The notes beneath the pieces were generated by a model, which made no database searches, had not been told where the DNA came from, and saw only the letters and a program-made list of their open reading frames with translations. The position numbers and the translations under genes are program-made. Shown here one piece after another: positions 7,591 through 16,527 of a stretch of DNA of 64,000 nt (within the stretch, counting starts at the first letter, position 1; each line of letters opens with the position of its first letter). The DNA is from an uncultured Bacteroidia bacterium (GTDB lineage Bacteria > Bacteroidota > Bacteroidia > Bacteroidales > F082). The stretch covers positions 1 through 64,000 of the forward strand of contig CADCML010000004.1 of NCBI GenBank assembly GCA_902802535.1, given 5' to 3'.

Positions 7591-7862
7591 GTTCCAGCGG
7601 ATTTGCAATCCGCTGGCCTTGAAACGGGGATTTGCAATCCCCTTTTGTGCGCAATCAACTCTCATTTTTTAATCGTTCTGCCTGCAAAGGTAATACTTTT
7701 TATTTGATTTCGTATGCTCTGCATTGAAAAACCCCTTATCCGAAAACACCTTCCTCAAAAGTGATGCATATCGGCCTTGTAGGGCTGTCGTACCACGGCA
7801 GTCGCTTGTCGTCGTAGCTGCACAACGGCGGCTGCCATGGCAAGAGAACCCTACAAGGGTTA
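7591..7862. repeat. Composite island repeat, full copy (copy 5), at island border
   Basis: Palindromes at 7594-7616 and 7626-7642, the AT-rich centre shortened by a deletion around 7730, and the hairpin region 7767-7862. The hairpin arm is partly mutated (GGCAGTCGC). A further small hairpin, ACCCT/AGGGT, closes the element. It abuts the 3' end of the SusD gene, so SusD marks the border of the island. Confidence 0.8.
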
Positions 7863-7916
7863 TAACTTCAAGTGCTTGTTCATCTTGCCCTTGGGCAACA
7901 GCCCAAAAACCCTCAA

Positions 7917-9605
7917 CTATCTGAAATCCATCCACCACACCTTGGTCTGCCTCGTGTCGCCGTGCGACATGCGGGCCAATTGCGCGGTGTAGTTCTCATA
8001 GTTGTATTCTATCTCTTTCTGCGGATATTCCATGCGCATCGAGGTCAGCTTGACATGGTCGGTGGTGGTGGGCGTCGCATGGGTGCGGCGTGCCAAGGCC
8101 CAGGCTTCCCACGGCTGACGGAAGAGGTTGAGCCAACGTTGCTGGTAGATCATCTTCAGGTAGAACTCCTGGCTGCCGTCGTATTCGGGATTCATCCACA
8201 CGGCATAGTTCATCACATTGGCCGCCATGTTGTTGCAATACGACCAAATATCCAAATTGCCGATATAGTTGGTGTACGGCGTATAGAAATAGGTCCAGCG
8301 GCTGGTGTTCTGCGGGATGTGGGTCCAGAAGAGGAACGACTGGTAAACGCCCGAACGGATGGATTCGTCGGCATTAAGCGGAGGCGTGATGCCGCCAATG
8401 TTTCTTACCTCGATTTCGGCCTTCATGAAGAGCACGTCGGCGTAGGTAACAAGGATTTGTGGCACATATTTCTCGTCGCGGGTCAGGTAGTAGTTGAACG
8501 GCGAAAAGAGGCACGATGGGCCTTTGAAGGTATAGCTGCCGTCGCGGCTCTGGGCGTAAGGCGAACCGCCCTCGGTGGGTGTTTCAAGGGTGCGGATTTG
8601 CGGATAGGGCCGCCAGGCACCGTCGGGGAAACTGTCGTTTTTGTGGCTTGTGTCGAAGAAAAGGTAGGTGCGGTAGTCGAAGATGCCACTGCCGTCCATG
8701 TCGTCGGTCGATGAAAGGCAGCTCCAAATGGTTTCGCCCATGCGGAGGTGCTTGTGCTCGCGGAACGACCAATTGACGTCCCAGCTCGTACCCAACGCAC
8801 TGGGCCACAAGCAGATGCCACCACCCAAAGCCGAACCTCCTGAAGTGCTCATCTTCGCGTAGATGAAGTTGTAGGCATCAACCAACAGCGGCGTGGCATA
8901 GTTGGGGTCTTTGTCGTACATACGCAGGGCGTGGCGCAAGATGAGCGAGTTGGCAAACTCGGCCCAAAGCGTGTAGTCGTTGTTGAGCAGCACGTCGTAG
9001 GGCAGCTTGTAGAAATCGTTGCCCAAGGCGGTAGCCACGGTGTCGGTACGCAGCAGGTTGCGCGACCAAACCAGTTCTTCCAACAGCGATTTGTAGATGC
9101 TTTCCTGCGTGTCCCATTCGGGTTTCATGGCGGCCTGCGAAGCGGAATTTGACCAGATTCGACCCGCCTGAGTATAAGGCATGTCGCCAAAAATATCCGT
9201 GACCTTAAAGGTCTGGTAGGCCTTCAAAACGTTGAGCTGGGCACGCACCTTGTCGCAAACGGCGGTGTCGGCTTGCTCCAAACCGTAGGCATCGAAACGT
9301 TTTTCCAGTTCGCGGATGTTGGCCAGCATGAGGTAATAGTCTGACCACACATTCGAGGTCCCGATTTGGGAATTGCCCCAAGCCTCGGAAGTCAAGGCGC
9401 CGAGCTCTGTTTCGGGATACCAAATCTCGTTTTGCAGATAGAACTGCTCGTTCATGCTCTGCTGCAGTGAACTCACCACGCCGTTAAACAACGCCTCGAT
9501 GGTTGTGCCCGTCGGCGAAAACGGGTCTTGGTTCATTTCTTCGAATTTCTTGGTACATGAAACCAAGGCAAGTGCTGCACAAATGATGATGATATATTTT
9601 TTCAT
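7917..9605 (-). CDS. SusD/RagB-like outer-membrane nutrient-binding lipoprotein
   Basis: 562 residues. The signal MKKYIIIICAALALVSC ends in a lipobox cysteine, followed by KKFEEMNQDPFSPTG, typical of the SusD-like branch that starts with a (N)xNP.xP motif. SusD proteins sit on the cell surface as a lid over the SusC channel and bind oligosaccharide or peptide ligands. TPR-like helices are expected around residues 90-250 (KAYQTFKVTDIFGDMPY). It begins 12 bases after the SusC stop and is clearly co-transcribed. No hydrolase gene lies in the same operon, so the ligand is unknown; the PNGase F-like protein downstream hints at glycoprotein glycans, but weakly. Confidence 0.92.
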   Translation of the reverse strand: MKKYIIIICAALALVSCTKKFEEMNQDPFSPTGTTIEALFNGVVSSLQQSMNEQFYLQNEIWYPETELGALTSEAWGNSQIGTSNVWSDYYLMLANIRELEKRFDAYGLEQADTAVCDKVRAQLNVLKAYQTFKVTDIFGDMPYTQAGRIWSNSASQAAMKPEWDTQESIYKSLLEELVWSRNLLRTDTVATALGNDFYKLPYDVLLNNDYTLWAEFANSLILRHALRMYDKDPNYATPLLVDAYNFIYAKMSTSGGSALGGGICLWPSALGTSWDVNWSFREHKHLRMGETIWSCLSSTDDMDGSGIFDYRTYLFFDTSHKNDSFPDGAWRPYPQIRTLETPTEGGSPYAQSRDGSYTFKGPSCLFSPFNYYLTRDEKYVPQILVTYADVLFMKAEIEVRNIGGITPPLNADESIRSGVYQSFLFWTHIPQNTSRWTYFYTPYTNYIGNLDIWSYCNNMAANVMNYAVWMNPEYDGSQEFYLKMIYQQRWLNLFRQPWEAWALARRTHATPTTTDHVKLTSMRMEYPQKEIEYNYENYTAQLARMSHGDTRQTKVWWMDFR

Positions 9606-9617
9606 GATATTTCGATT

Positions 9618-12600
9618 TTAGAGACTGACTTTAAGGTTAAGCATAAACGACCGCGTACCAGGATAGGAGGCATATTCAAGGCCTTGGGCGTTGCCTGAGC
9701 CTTGGGTGCCTTCGGGGTTGATGTTGTCGGGCAGGGATTTGTAGAAATAGAACAAGTCGCGCCCCACAAGCGAGATGGAGGCCTGCTTGAAGAAGTTCTG
9801 CTTGTCGAGCCACTTGCGCGGGAAGTCGAAGGTCAACGAAAGTTCGCGCATCTTGATCCATGTGTTGTTCACTATGCCCGGGGTGCTGAGGATGTTGCCC
9901 CAGCCGCCGAAGTTGGGCATGTATTTGTAGAGGTAATGCACCACATGATCGTTTTCAGCGGCTTCGCCCGTTTCGGTATTGATGCAATAGCCGGGCAAAA
10001 TGACGCCGTAATTGCCTAACAGTTCGCCGTTTTCGTAATAGGGCAGACCGTTGCCATCACGTTCATAAAGCGTAGCGAGGCTTTGACCCGTTTGCATGGC
10101 CACCACGTAGGAGGCGCAATAGATTTGGCCGCCCAATTTGGCATCAACCAAAGCATACAGCGACCAGTTCTTATAGGAAGCCCTCAAGTTGATACCACCC
10201 GTCACCAAAGGAGCGCAGTTGCCAATCGGCACGCGGTTGTCGGTCTTCAGGTAAGTGGTTCCCGTTTCGTTCAGCAACGGCATCGGTTTGCCGTTGGCAT
10301 CGTAGAACGGACCCACAATGGTGCCGTCGGGCATGGTGTATTCGTAGACATAATCCCATCCATAGATGGTGCCGTATTCCTCCCCTTCTTCCACAGCGAC
10401 AGCGGGACCGTTGGAACCCCAAATCTCAGACAGGGTGTACATGTTGGCACCGGAAAGGTCGACAATCTTGTTTCTGTTGCGGGCCAAGTTGAGGCCGACT
10501 TGCACGCCGTAATCCTTGCCTTGTGCAATGTCGTAGGTCATGATGGCCTCGATACCCCTATTGGTCACCACGCCCGTGTTGATGGTCACGTTGTTGGCAC
10601 CCGACGAAGGAGCGAGCGGCGAGGAAAGAATCTGGTCCCAGGAATAGATGTTATAATAGGTGAAGTCCAAGTTGAAGCGGGCTCCCAAACCGATGTCGAA
10701 ACCGAGTTCATAGCTGCGCTGACGCTGGGGCTTCAGCTCCAAAGGCGGCACTACGGTCGGCAGAGCGGCCGAAAGCTGATGTCCGAAGGAACCTGTAGTG
10801 TAGGTGTAAGTCAGCTGGTAGGGCTCGGTGTCGCTGGCGGTCTGTGCCCACGAACCTCTCAGTTTCAGGTAATTGACCGGACCCCAATTCCAGTTCTTGA
10901 AGGCCGAGGTCGGGACAAAACTCAATGTGGCTGAGGGGTAGAAGTAGCTGTTGTTGGTGATGGGCAGTGTCGACGACCAGTCGTTGCGGCCAGTGATATC
11001 CAAGAACAGCCAGTCGCTGTAGCTCATATTGAAGAAGGCATAAAGCGAGTTGACTTGTTTCTCCCACATCGACTCGCCAAAAGTGCGTTCGGTGGCGTTG
11101 GAATAGTTGTAGATGGTGTAAAGGTTGGCGTAGGCCCATTGACCCGAGGTGCCGTTGATGCCATCGCGAAAACCGTAATATTGCTCGCCGCCTGCCGAGA
11201 GGCGCACGTTGAACTTCGAGCCGAAAATCTTGTCCTTGTAGGCGGTAATCAGGAAGTCCATGTCGCGGATCATCGAAGTCGACTTGCTCTTCGAGTAATA
11301 GCCGCCCGCCATGCCGTCGATGGTGGTGGGCTTGTGCTTGGTGGTGTAGTTGTCGGCCGTCCAGTCCAAGGCAACCTTGGCACTGGCTGTGAGCCAAGGA
11401 GTTACATCATAAAGCAAACGCACCGAACCGTACATCTTGTCGCGGTCGAGGGTCGTGTTGTTGTTGTAGAATGTCCAGAACGTGCTGTTGTAGATATACA
11501 TGTAAGGATAGCCGTCGAACTGGTTCATCGTGCCGTCCTCGTTTTCGTAGCTCGTGACTTCGAGGCCTTTCCAGCTACGGGGCCAGCTGTAGAGTAAACC
11601 CTTGTTGAAGTTGCTATTCGACTCACCGATTTCAGGCGAGTTGAGGCGGAAGTAGTCCAAATAAGTGAATGCCACGTCAACCTTGATTTTCTCCGACACA
11701 TTAATCAATGTTCCCACATTGACGGTCGTTTGCCGCAGGTTGCAGTTGTCGATGATGGCGTTGGTACGCGAGTCGGTGAAGGAAACACGGACGCTACCGA
11801 AGTCGCCGGCATTCTGGAAGGCGATGTTGTGGTTCATCGTGTGGCCGTTCTTGAAGAGCATCTTCAGGTTGTCGGGTTGGGGGTCGTACTTGCGAATTTC
11901 ACCGTCCCACCAAAGGACGCTTTCGCCGTTCATCGCGGGACCCCAGCTTTGGGCACCGCCATAGTAGCCGAAGGTTGTGTTGGTGGGTTCGCCCGCCGGA
12001 CCGTTGTCAACGCTGTAGATGCCCGGATATTCGTAGACTTGGTTGCCGTTGTCGTCATACAGACCATCGATGGGCGTCAAGGTCGGCGTGTGGAAAGTGA
12101 TGGGGCCGCCTGCACCATATTTGTTTTGCACCCTGCGATACAAATACGGCGTTGTCAGCTTAAAGCTTGCGGAATAGCTGATGCCGAGGCCGCGTTGTTT
12201 CGTACCTTTCTTGGTGGTGATGAGCACCACGCCGTTGCCACCCCGCGAGCCATAAAGGGCTGCCGCCGTGGGGCCTTTCAGGATGTCGATGCTCTCGATG
12301 TCTTCTTGGTTGATGTTGTTGAGGGCCGTACCCCAGTCGCGGCCACCGCTCCAAGAAGTGACACCGCCTTCGTTCGACATGGGCACGCCATCGACCACGA
12401 TAAGCGGCTGGTTGTCGCCGAAAATGCTGTTGTTGCCGCGGATGGTGATACGCGATGCGCCGCCGTCGACACCGTTCGGGTTAATGATTTGCACACCCGC
12501 CGAGCGACCACTCAAGGCACTGATGACGCTCCCCGAGCCCGACTTAGCGATGAGTTCGCCGCCGATTTCCTCGGTGGCATAGCCCAATTCGCGTTTTTGT

Positions 12601-12950
12601 CGCTTGATACCGAGTGCGGTAACCACCACATCGTCAAGGGTTTGTGAGTCCACCTCAAGGGTGACATTGATTTTGGTTTTGCCTTTCACGGCGATTTCCT
12701 TGGTCTTGTAGCCGACGAAGCTGAACACCAGCACGTCTTGGCTATCGGCATTCAGGCTGTAGTTGCCGTCCATGTCGGTCACGGTGCCGTTAGACGAGTT
12801 TTTCACCTGAATGGCGACGCCGGGCAGCCCGTAGCCATCGTCGCTTGAAATGACTTTACCCGAGATTGTAATCGTTTGGGCAAAGGAGGCCAACGGGGTC
12901 AGCAAGGCCAACAAAAAGAAAAAGAGTAGCGTTTTCTTGTTCATAGACAT
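9618..12950 (-). CDS. SusC/RagA-family TonB-dependent outer-membrane receptor
   Basis: 1110 residues. Signal peptide to about residue 24 (LASFAQ), a carboxypeptidase-regulatory-like beta domain at about 27-105 (ISGKVISSDDGYGLPGVAIQ), a TonB box around DDVVVTALGI, the plug at about 120-240 (GNNSIFGDNQPLIVVDGVP, AALYGSRGGNGVVLITTKKG), and a long beta-barrel ending in a terminal phenylalanine-type strand (SFMLNLKVSL). It imports ligand through the outer membrane using the TonB-ExbBD energy system together with SusD. A second methionine at residue 3 could be the start. No anti-sigma or hybrid regulator gene is adjacent. Confidence 0.95.
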   Translation of the reverse strand: MSMNKKTLLFFFLLALLTPLASFAQTITISGKVISSDDGYGLPGVAIQVKNSSNGTVTDMDGNYSLNADSQDVLVFSFVGYKTKEIAVKGKTKINVTLEVDSQTLDDVVVTALGIKRQKRELGYATEEIGGELIAKSGSGSVISALSGRSAGVQIINPNGVDGGASRITIRGNNSIFGDNQPLIVVDGVPMSNEGGVTSWSGGRDWGTALNNINQEDIESIDILKGPTAAALYGSRGGNGVVLITTKKGTKQRGLGISYSASFKLTTPYLYRRVQNKYGAGGPITFHTPTLTPIDGLYDDNGNQVYEYPGIYSVDNGPAGEPTNTTFGYYGGAQSWGPAMNGESVLWWDGEIRKYDPQPDNLKMLFKNGHTMNHNIAFQNAGDFGSVRVSFTDSRTNAIIDNCNLRQTTVNVGTLINVSEKIKVDVAFTYLDYFRLNSPEIGESNSNFNKGLLYSWPRSWKGLEVTSYENEDGTMNQFDGYPYMYIYNSTFWTFYNNNTTLDRDKMYGSVRLLYDVTPWLTASAKVALDWTADNYTTKHKPTTIDGMAGGYYSKSKSTSMIRDMDFLITAYKDKIFGSKFNVRLSAGGEQYYGFRDGINGTSGQWAYANLYTIYNYSNATERTFGESMWEKQVNSLYAFFNMSYSDWLFLDITGRNDWSSTLPITNNSYFYPSATLSFVPTSAFKNWNWGPVNYLKLRGSWAQTASDTEPYQLTYTYTTGSFGHQLSAALPTVVPPLELKPQRQRSYELGFDIGLGARFNLDFTYYNIYSWDQILSSPLAPSSGANNVTINTGVVTNRGIEAIMTYDIAQGKDYGVQVGLNLARNRNKIVDLSGANMYTLSEIWGSNGPAVAVEEGEEYGTIYGWDYVYEYTMPDGTIVGPFYDANGKPMPLLNETGTTYLKTDNRVPIGNCAPLVTGGINLRASYKNWSLYALVDAKLGGQIYCASYVVAMQTGQSLATLYERDGNGLPYYENGELLGNYGVILPGYCINTETGEAAENDHVVHYLYKYMPNFGGWGNILSTPGIVNNTWIKMRELSLTFDFPRKWLDKQNFFKQASISLVGRDLFYFYKSLPDNINPEGTQGSGNAQGLEYASYPGTRSFMLNLKVSL

Positions 12951-12972
12951 AAGGTTTTACATAATTATGAGG

Positions 12973-13006
12973 CAAAGATAGAAATTATTCGTATTGACAA
13001 GGCAAA
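12973..13006 (-). promoter_or_regulatory. Promoter of the SusCD operon
   Basis: The minus strand shows TATCTTTG at 12980-12973. Upstream candidates for the -33 box are TTTG at 13006-13003 (22-bp spacer) and TTG at 13000-12998 (17 bp). It lies 22 bases before the susC ATG. Confidence 0.55.
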
Positions 13007-13211
13007 ATTGCATTAATTTAAAAACTCTTGCCTTTTGGCACGGCCATCAGCCCGAGCAGCAAGAGCAGCAAAAATGTTTTGGTTACACACGGGTTGTGCC
13101 TGTGGTTGACCTGTGGTTTTTTCGGGATTTTGTGCGATAAAAAGTGCAATTTTTCAAAAAAATGCATGTTTTCTCATGCAATTTTCGGATTTTTGCACCA
13201 AACATTCACCC

Positions 13212-14312
13212 ATGTCAAATAATCAAGAAGAACCGTTGTTTTCGGAAACCACTGAAAAAGAGACCGACAAGAAATGTCCCAACTGCGGTGCCACCGTCGT
13301 CTTTAACCCCAAAACGGGCATGATGCACTGCGAGTATTGCGGCTATTCGTGCGAACTGCCCTCGGCCGAGACCGAGAAGGAAATCTGCGAGATGGATTTT
13401 GAATCGGCCATACACACCGAGAGCTTCAACTGGGGCGAACAAAAAAAGGAAGTGCAATGCAAGCAATGCGGCGCCATCAGCATTTACGATGCTTTGGAAA
13501 CTGCCGCCGTGTGCCCATTCTGCGGCTCCACCAGTGTGATGCCCGCCGCTACCGAAAACACCATCTCGCCAGGTGCCGTCTGTCCTTTCTCCATCACCAA
13601 GGAACAGGCTGGACTATACTTTCTCAAATGGCTCAAAGGCAAATGGTTCGCTCCGGCAAAGGCCAAGAAAAATGTCTTTCGAAAGGCCTTCCAAGGCGTG
13701 TATCTCCCCTATTGGACTTACGACGCACAAACCACCTCCAACTTTACGGCTCGAGCTGGCTACACCAAACCCGTGAGAAGCAAAGACGGCAGAACACGAA
13801 TCGAAACCACTTGGAGGAATGTGAGCGGCATTTTCCAGAAGTCTTTCGACGATGTGACCATCATGGCCTCGAAGCGACAGGAAGACTCGGGCGTGAAGGA
13901 ATGTGAGCCTTTCGATTTCTCGAAACTGATACCCTATTCCCCGAAAGTGGTGGCTGGATTTACCGCCGAGCGTTATTCCATCGGTTTGAAGGAAGGCTGG
14001 CAAATCGCCCAAAAAAACATAAAGTCGAAACTGAAATCGGACATTGGCAAATACGTCTGCAAGCATTGGCACGCCAACTGCTATGATTCCGTCAGGTTCT
14101 CAACGCTCTACAGCAACATCACTTATAAATACCTCCTCGTCCCGACTTGGATTTCCTCGTTCAGATACAAGGGCAAAATCTACCAATTTGCCGTGAACGG
14201 GCAGACAGGCAAGGTGGGCGGCAAGGCACCAGTTTCGGCATGGCGGGTGTTTTTGGCCGTCTTGATGGGCATTGGAATCCTTGTTGGATTATATTATTTT
14301 CTGAATCAATAA
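13212..14312 (+). CDS. Zinc-ribbon protein with C-terminal membrane anchor
   Basis: The start at 13212 (MSNNQEEPLFSETTEKE) is preferred to the upstream ATG at 13113, whose first 33 residues are low-complexity and not conserved-looking. 366 residues. It has two zinc ribbons: CPNCG...CEYCG at about residues 20-42 and CKQCG...CPFCG at about 82-104. A beta-rich central part follows (YLPYWTYDAQTTSNFTARAG), then a single membrane segment at the end (VFLAVLMGIGILVGLYYFL). The layout matches a group of bacterial proteins annotated only as zinc-ribbon or DnaJ-zinc-finger-like membrane proteins. Function unknown. It converges on gpsA with 8 bases between the stops. Confidence 0.75.
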   Translation: MSNNQEEPLFSETTEKETDKKCPNCGATVVFNPKTGMMHCEYCGYSCELPSAETEKEICEMDFESAIHTESFNWGEQKKEVQCKQCGAISIYDALETAAVCPFCGSTSVMPAATENTISPGAVCPFSITKEQAGLYFLKWLKGKWFAPAKAKKNVFRKAFQGVYLPYWTYDAQTTSNFTARAGYTKPVRSKDGRTRIETTWRNVSGIFQKSFDDVTIMASKRQEDSGVKECEPFDFSKLIPYSPKVVAGFTAERYSIGLKEGWQIAQKNIKSKLKSDIGKYVCKHWHANCYDSVRFSTLYSNITYKYLLVPTWISSFRYKGKIYQFAVNGQTGKVGGKAPVSAWRVFLAVLMGIGILVGLYYFLNQ

Positions 14313-14320
14313 GTTGGGCT

Positions 14321-15337
14321 TTACCTTAACCACGCCTCCAAATCCTTCATCGCCTTGCGGACGGGACGGTTCTCGTGGAGAATACCATAGGCTGTTACAG
14401 CGACGGGCATTTGCTTGCGTTGCTCTTCAGAAAGAGTGGCCACCAACTTGGAGGCAAAATAGCCCTCCGCTACCATGGTCATCTCATTCAAGGCGGTCTT
14501 TACCGTATTGCCACGACCGATGAGCATACCGAGTTGGCGGTTGCGGCTGTGGCTTGAGTAGCACGACACCAACAAATCCCCAAAGAAATTGGATGGGCAG
14601 AACTTCGTGAGGTCGTTGACGCTCTGAGGATCAAGCAGGTAGTACATTTCCTTGATGCAGTTCGACACCAAAACCGAGATGAAATTGTCGCCATAGCCCA
14701 GGCCCATAGCGATGCCAGCCATGACAGCATAAATGTTCTTCAAAACCGAAGAACGCTCCAAATAACTGATATCTTTCTGGCAATTAATCTTGATGAACGG
14801 AGTCTTTAACTTTTCGCCAACGACGCGAGCATTCCCGACATTGCGGCAAGCCAAAGTCAAATAAGTGAGTTGTCCATGTCCCACTTCTTCGGCATGGGTC
14901 GGACCGCAAATGAAACACAAGTGCGAATCGGAAAGGCTGTAACGCTGTTTCAGATATTCGGTAACAAACTGTTTTTCATCGAGAATGATACCTTTAATTG
15001 CCGAAACCACCATCTTTTCCTTTATGGAAACATTCAAATCGGAAAGATAACACTTTAGATATGCCGCTGGCGTGACCAAAAAAAGAATGTCGGCATTGGA
15101 AACGGTTGCGTTCAAATCGTCGGAGAGGCGGATACGGTTCATGTCGAACTCAATTTCGGAGAGATAACGGCAGTTGCGTCCTTCGTTGCGCAACGACTCC
15201 AAAACCTCGGCATTGCGGACATACCAACCAACCGACAACTCGTTCATCGTCAACACTTTGACAAGAGCCGTTGCCCAACTTCCGTGCCCAATGACGGCAC
15301 AGCGCGATTCCCTGCTGATATGGATGTTGTTTTCCAT
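14321..15337 (-). CDS. gpsA: NAD(P)-dependent glycerol-3-phosphate dehydrogenase
   Basis: Reduces dihydroxyacetone phosphate to sn-glycerol-3-phosphate for phospholipid synthesis. Rossmann motif CAVIGHGSWATALVKVL, the substrate-binding lysine in LKNIYAVMAGIAMGLGYGDN, and the RNRQLG region near the C-terminus are present. The start is taken as ATG 15337 (MENNIHISRESR); ATG at 15358 is in frame and possible. It is the last gene of the aryl-polyene operon, 50 bases after the acyltransferase gene from this start. As a housekeeping enzyme its position there may be chance, or may supply backbone for the lipid that carries the pigment. Confidence 0.9.
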   Translation of the reverse strand: MENNIHISRESRCAVIGHGSWATALVKVLTMNELSVGWYVRNAEVLESLRNEGRNCRYLSEIEFDMNRIRLSDDLNATVSNADILFLVTPAAYLKCYLSDLNVSIKEKMVVSAIKGIILDEKQFVTEYLKQRYSLSDSHLCFICGPTHAEEVGHGQLTYLTLACRNVGNARVVGEKLKTPFIKINCQKDISYLERSSVLKNIYAVMAGIAMGLGYGDNFISVLVSNCIKEMYYLLDPQSVNDLTKFCPSNFFGDLLVSCYSSHSRNRQLGMLIGRGNTVKTALNEMTMVAEGYFASKLVATLSEEQRKQMPVAVTAYGILHENRPVRKAMKDLEAWLR

Positions 15338-15387
15338 CACCATCAAATTACGGTGCAAAGATAGTGGATTTATCTTTCATTTTATCC

Positions 15388-16527
15388 TTATTCATCGTGC
15401 TCAGCTACGGAATGTGTGCTGTTGTCTATCGGATTGGCGTAAATACCCAAGAAAATCTCCTCCAATTCCTTGCGGTTCATTTCGGGATAATCGTCCATCC
15501 ATTCCATATAGTGTACGAACGTTTCTTTTTGCTCGGCGGTGTAATGCTCGGCATAAGTTATAGTGCCGTCGCGCAAGTCGTGGGCGATGTAATTATTGGG
15601 ATGGAGATAGAAATTGGGATTGATGCGGTTGTCCATCAGCTCGGCTACGCGCATGTAGAACTCGCCCGAAGGGCAGTCGTTCAGGGCCTTCAAGTCGTCC
15701 TCAGTGACCATCGGGCAGATATGGAAATGCATGTGCCCTTTGGGCTGCATGATGCCCGTCAGGATGCTGTTGAGGTCTTCGTTGGGTTGCTTCTCATAGT
15801 GGCCGTTTTTCCTCGTCAGATACAGCTCCAAGGTCTTCAGTTTGTCGCACGACTCCCATTCGTATGACACCGCAACAGGTACAATGTTCAACTCCGCCAA
15901 CGAAACCACGCGGTCGTCGCGACGGCTCATCCCGAACATCTTGATGATAGCTGGGTCAGTAGCATCAATACCATTTTTGGTGCGCCCGTTGCGCTGCGCA
16001 ATCCACACCGATTCATGCACCTCGGTGATGACGTGGCGCATATATTCCGACATGTGCAACATACTATTATAGAACTCCTTGGGTGTACCGCCGCGCTCGG
16101 TGCGGAACATTTTGTTCACCTTGCCGAAGTCGATGACAAAAGGATGCGACATGAGGTTGCTGCCAAAAGTAATCTGGCAGGTGTTTTGTCCGACCTTGTT
16201 CAGAATATATTGCAGAAACATGGCATCGAGCACAATGTCGCGGTGATTGGAAACAAAAAGATAAGGCTTCTTGTCGCTGATGTTTTCCAATCCCGACCAA
16301 TCAAATCCCGTGATGGTTTTGCCCATCAAGGTTTCAACCATCTCATTCAGCAGTCCCTGTTGGAATTCCTGAAGGGTCTTGATGTTTCGGATTCTTTCGC
16401 GAAGTGCCTCGGCGGGTAGGCCAAAATATTGCGCAATGGCGGGAATCACTTCACTATCGGCCATGCGTTGCATCGCGGCGGGAATTTCGTCCGCGTTGTA
16501 GGGTCTTATATCATCGAAATTGGTCAT
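15388..16527 (-). CDS. PlsC/GPAT-like acyltransferase
   Basis: 379 residues of the glycerolipid acyltransferase superfamily. The active-site block is LFVSNHRDIVLDA (about residues 90-102), a GPAT-like form of the NHxxxxD motif, followed by a second block GGTPKEFYNSM and a basic substrate-binding region. Such enzymes transfer acyl chains from ACP or CoA to a glycerol or amino-lipid acceptor at the inner membrane. The start codon overlaps the ligase stop by one base (TAATG), so translation is coupled. In this operon it may attach the polyene acyl chain or an ordinary fatty acid to the lipid anchor; which one cannot be told from sequence. Confidence 0.8.
   Translation of the reverse strand: MTNFDDIRPYNADEIPAAMQRMADSEVIPAIAQYFGLPAEALRERIRNIKTLQEFQQGLLNEMVETLMGKTITGFDWSGLENISDKKPYLFVSNHRDIVLDAMFLQYILNKVGQNTCQITFGSNLMSHPFVIDFGKVNKMFRTERGGTPKEFYNSMLHMSEYMRHVITEVHESVWIAQRNGRTKNGIDATDPAIIKMFGMSRRDDRVVSLAELNIVPVAVSYEWESCDKLKTLELYLTRKNGHYEKQPNEDLNSILTGIMQPKGHMHFHICPMVTEDDLKALNDCPSGEFYMRVAELMDNRINPNFYLHPNNYIAHDLRDGTITYAEHYTAEQKETFVHYMEWMDDYPEMNRKELEEIFLGIYANPIDNSTHSVAEHDE

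Noticed and set aside
4153-7862. Integron-like cassette array with attC sites
   Set aside because: No integrase gene, no simple-site core triplets, cassettes lack intact 5' ends, and the palindromes are symmetric rather than having attC bulges.
10083-12647. Long open frames on the plus strand opposite the SusC gene (283 and 305 codons)
   Set aside because: They are antisense shadows of a clear TonB-dependent receptor; their translations are valine/histidine/glycine-rich and have no domain pattern.
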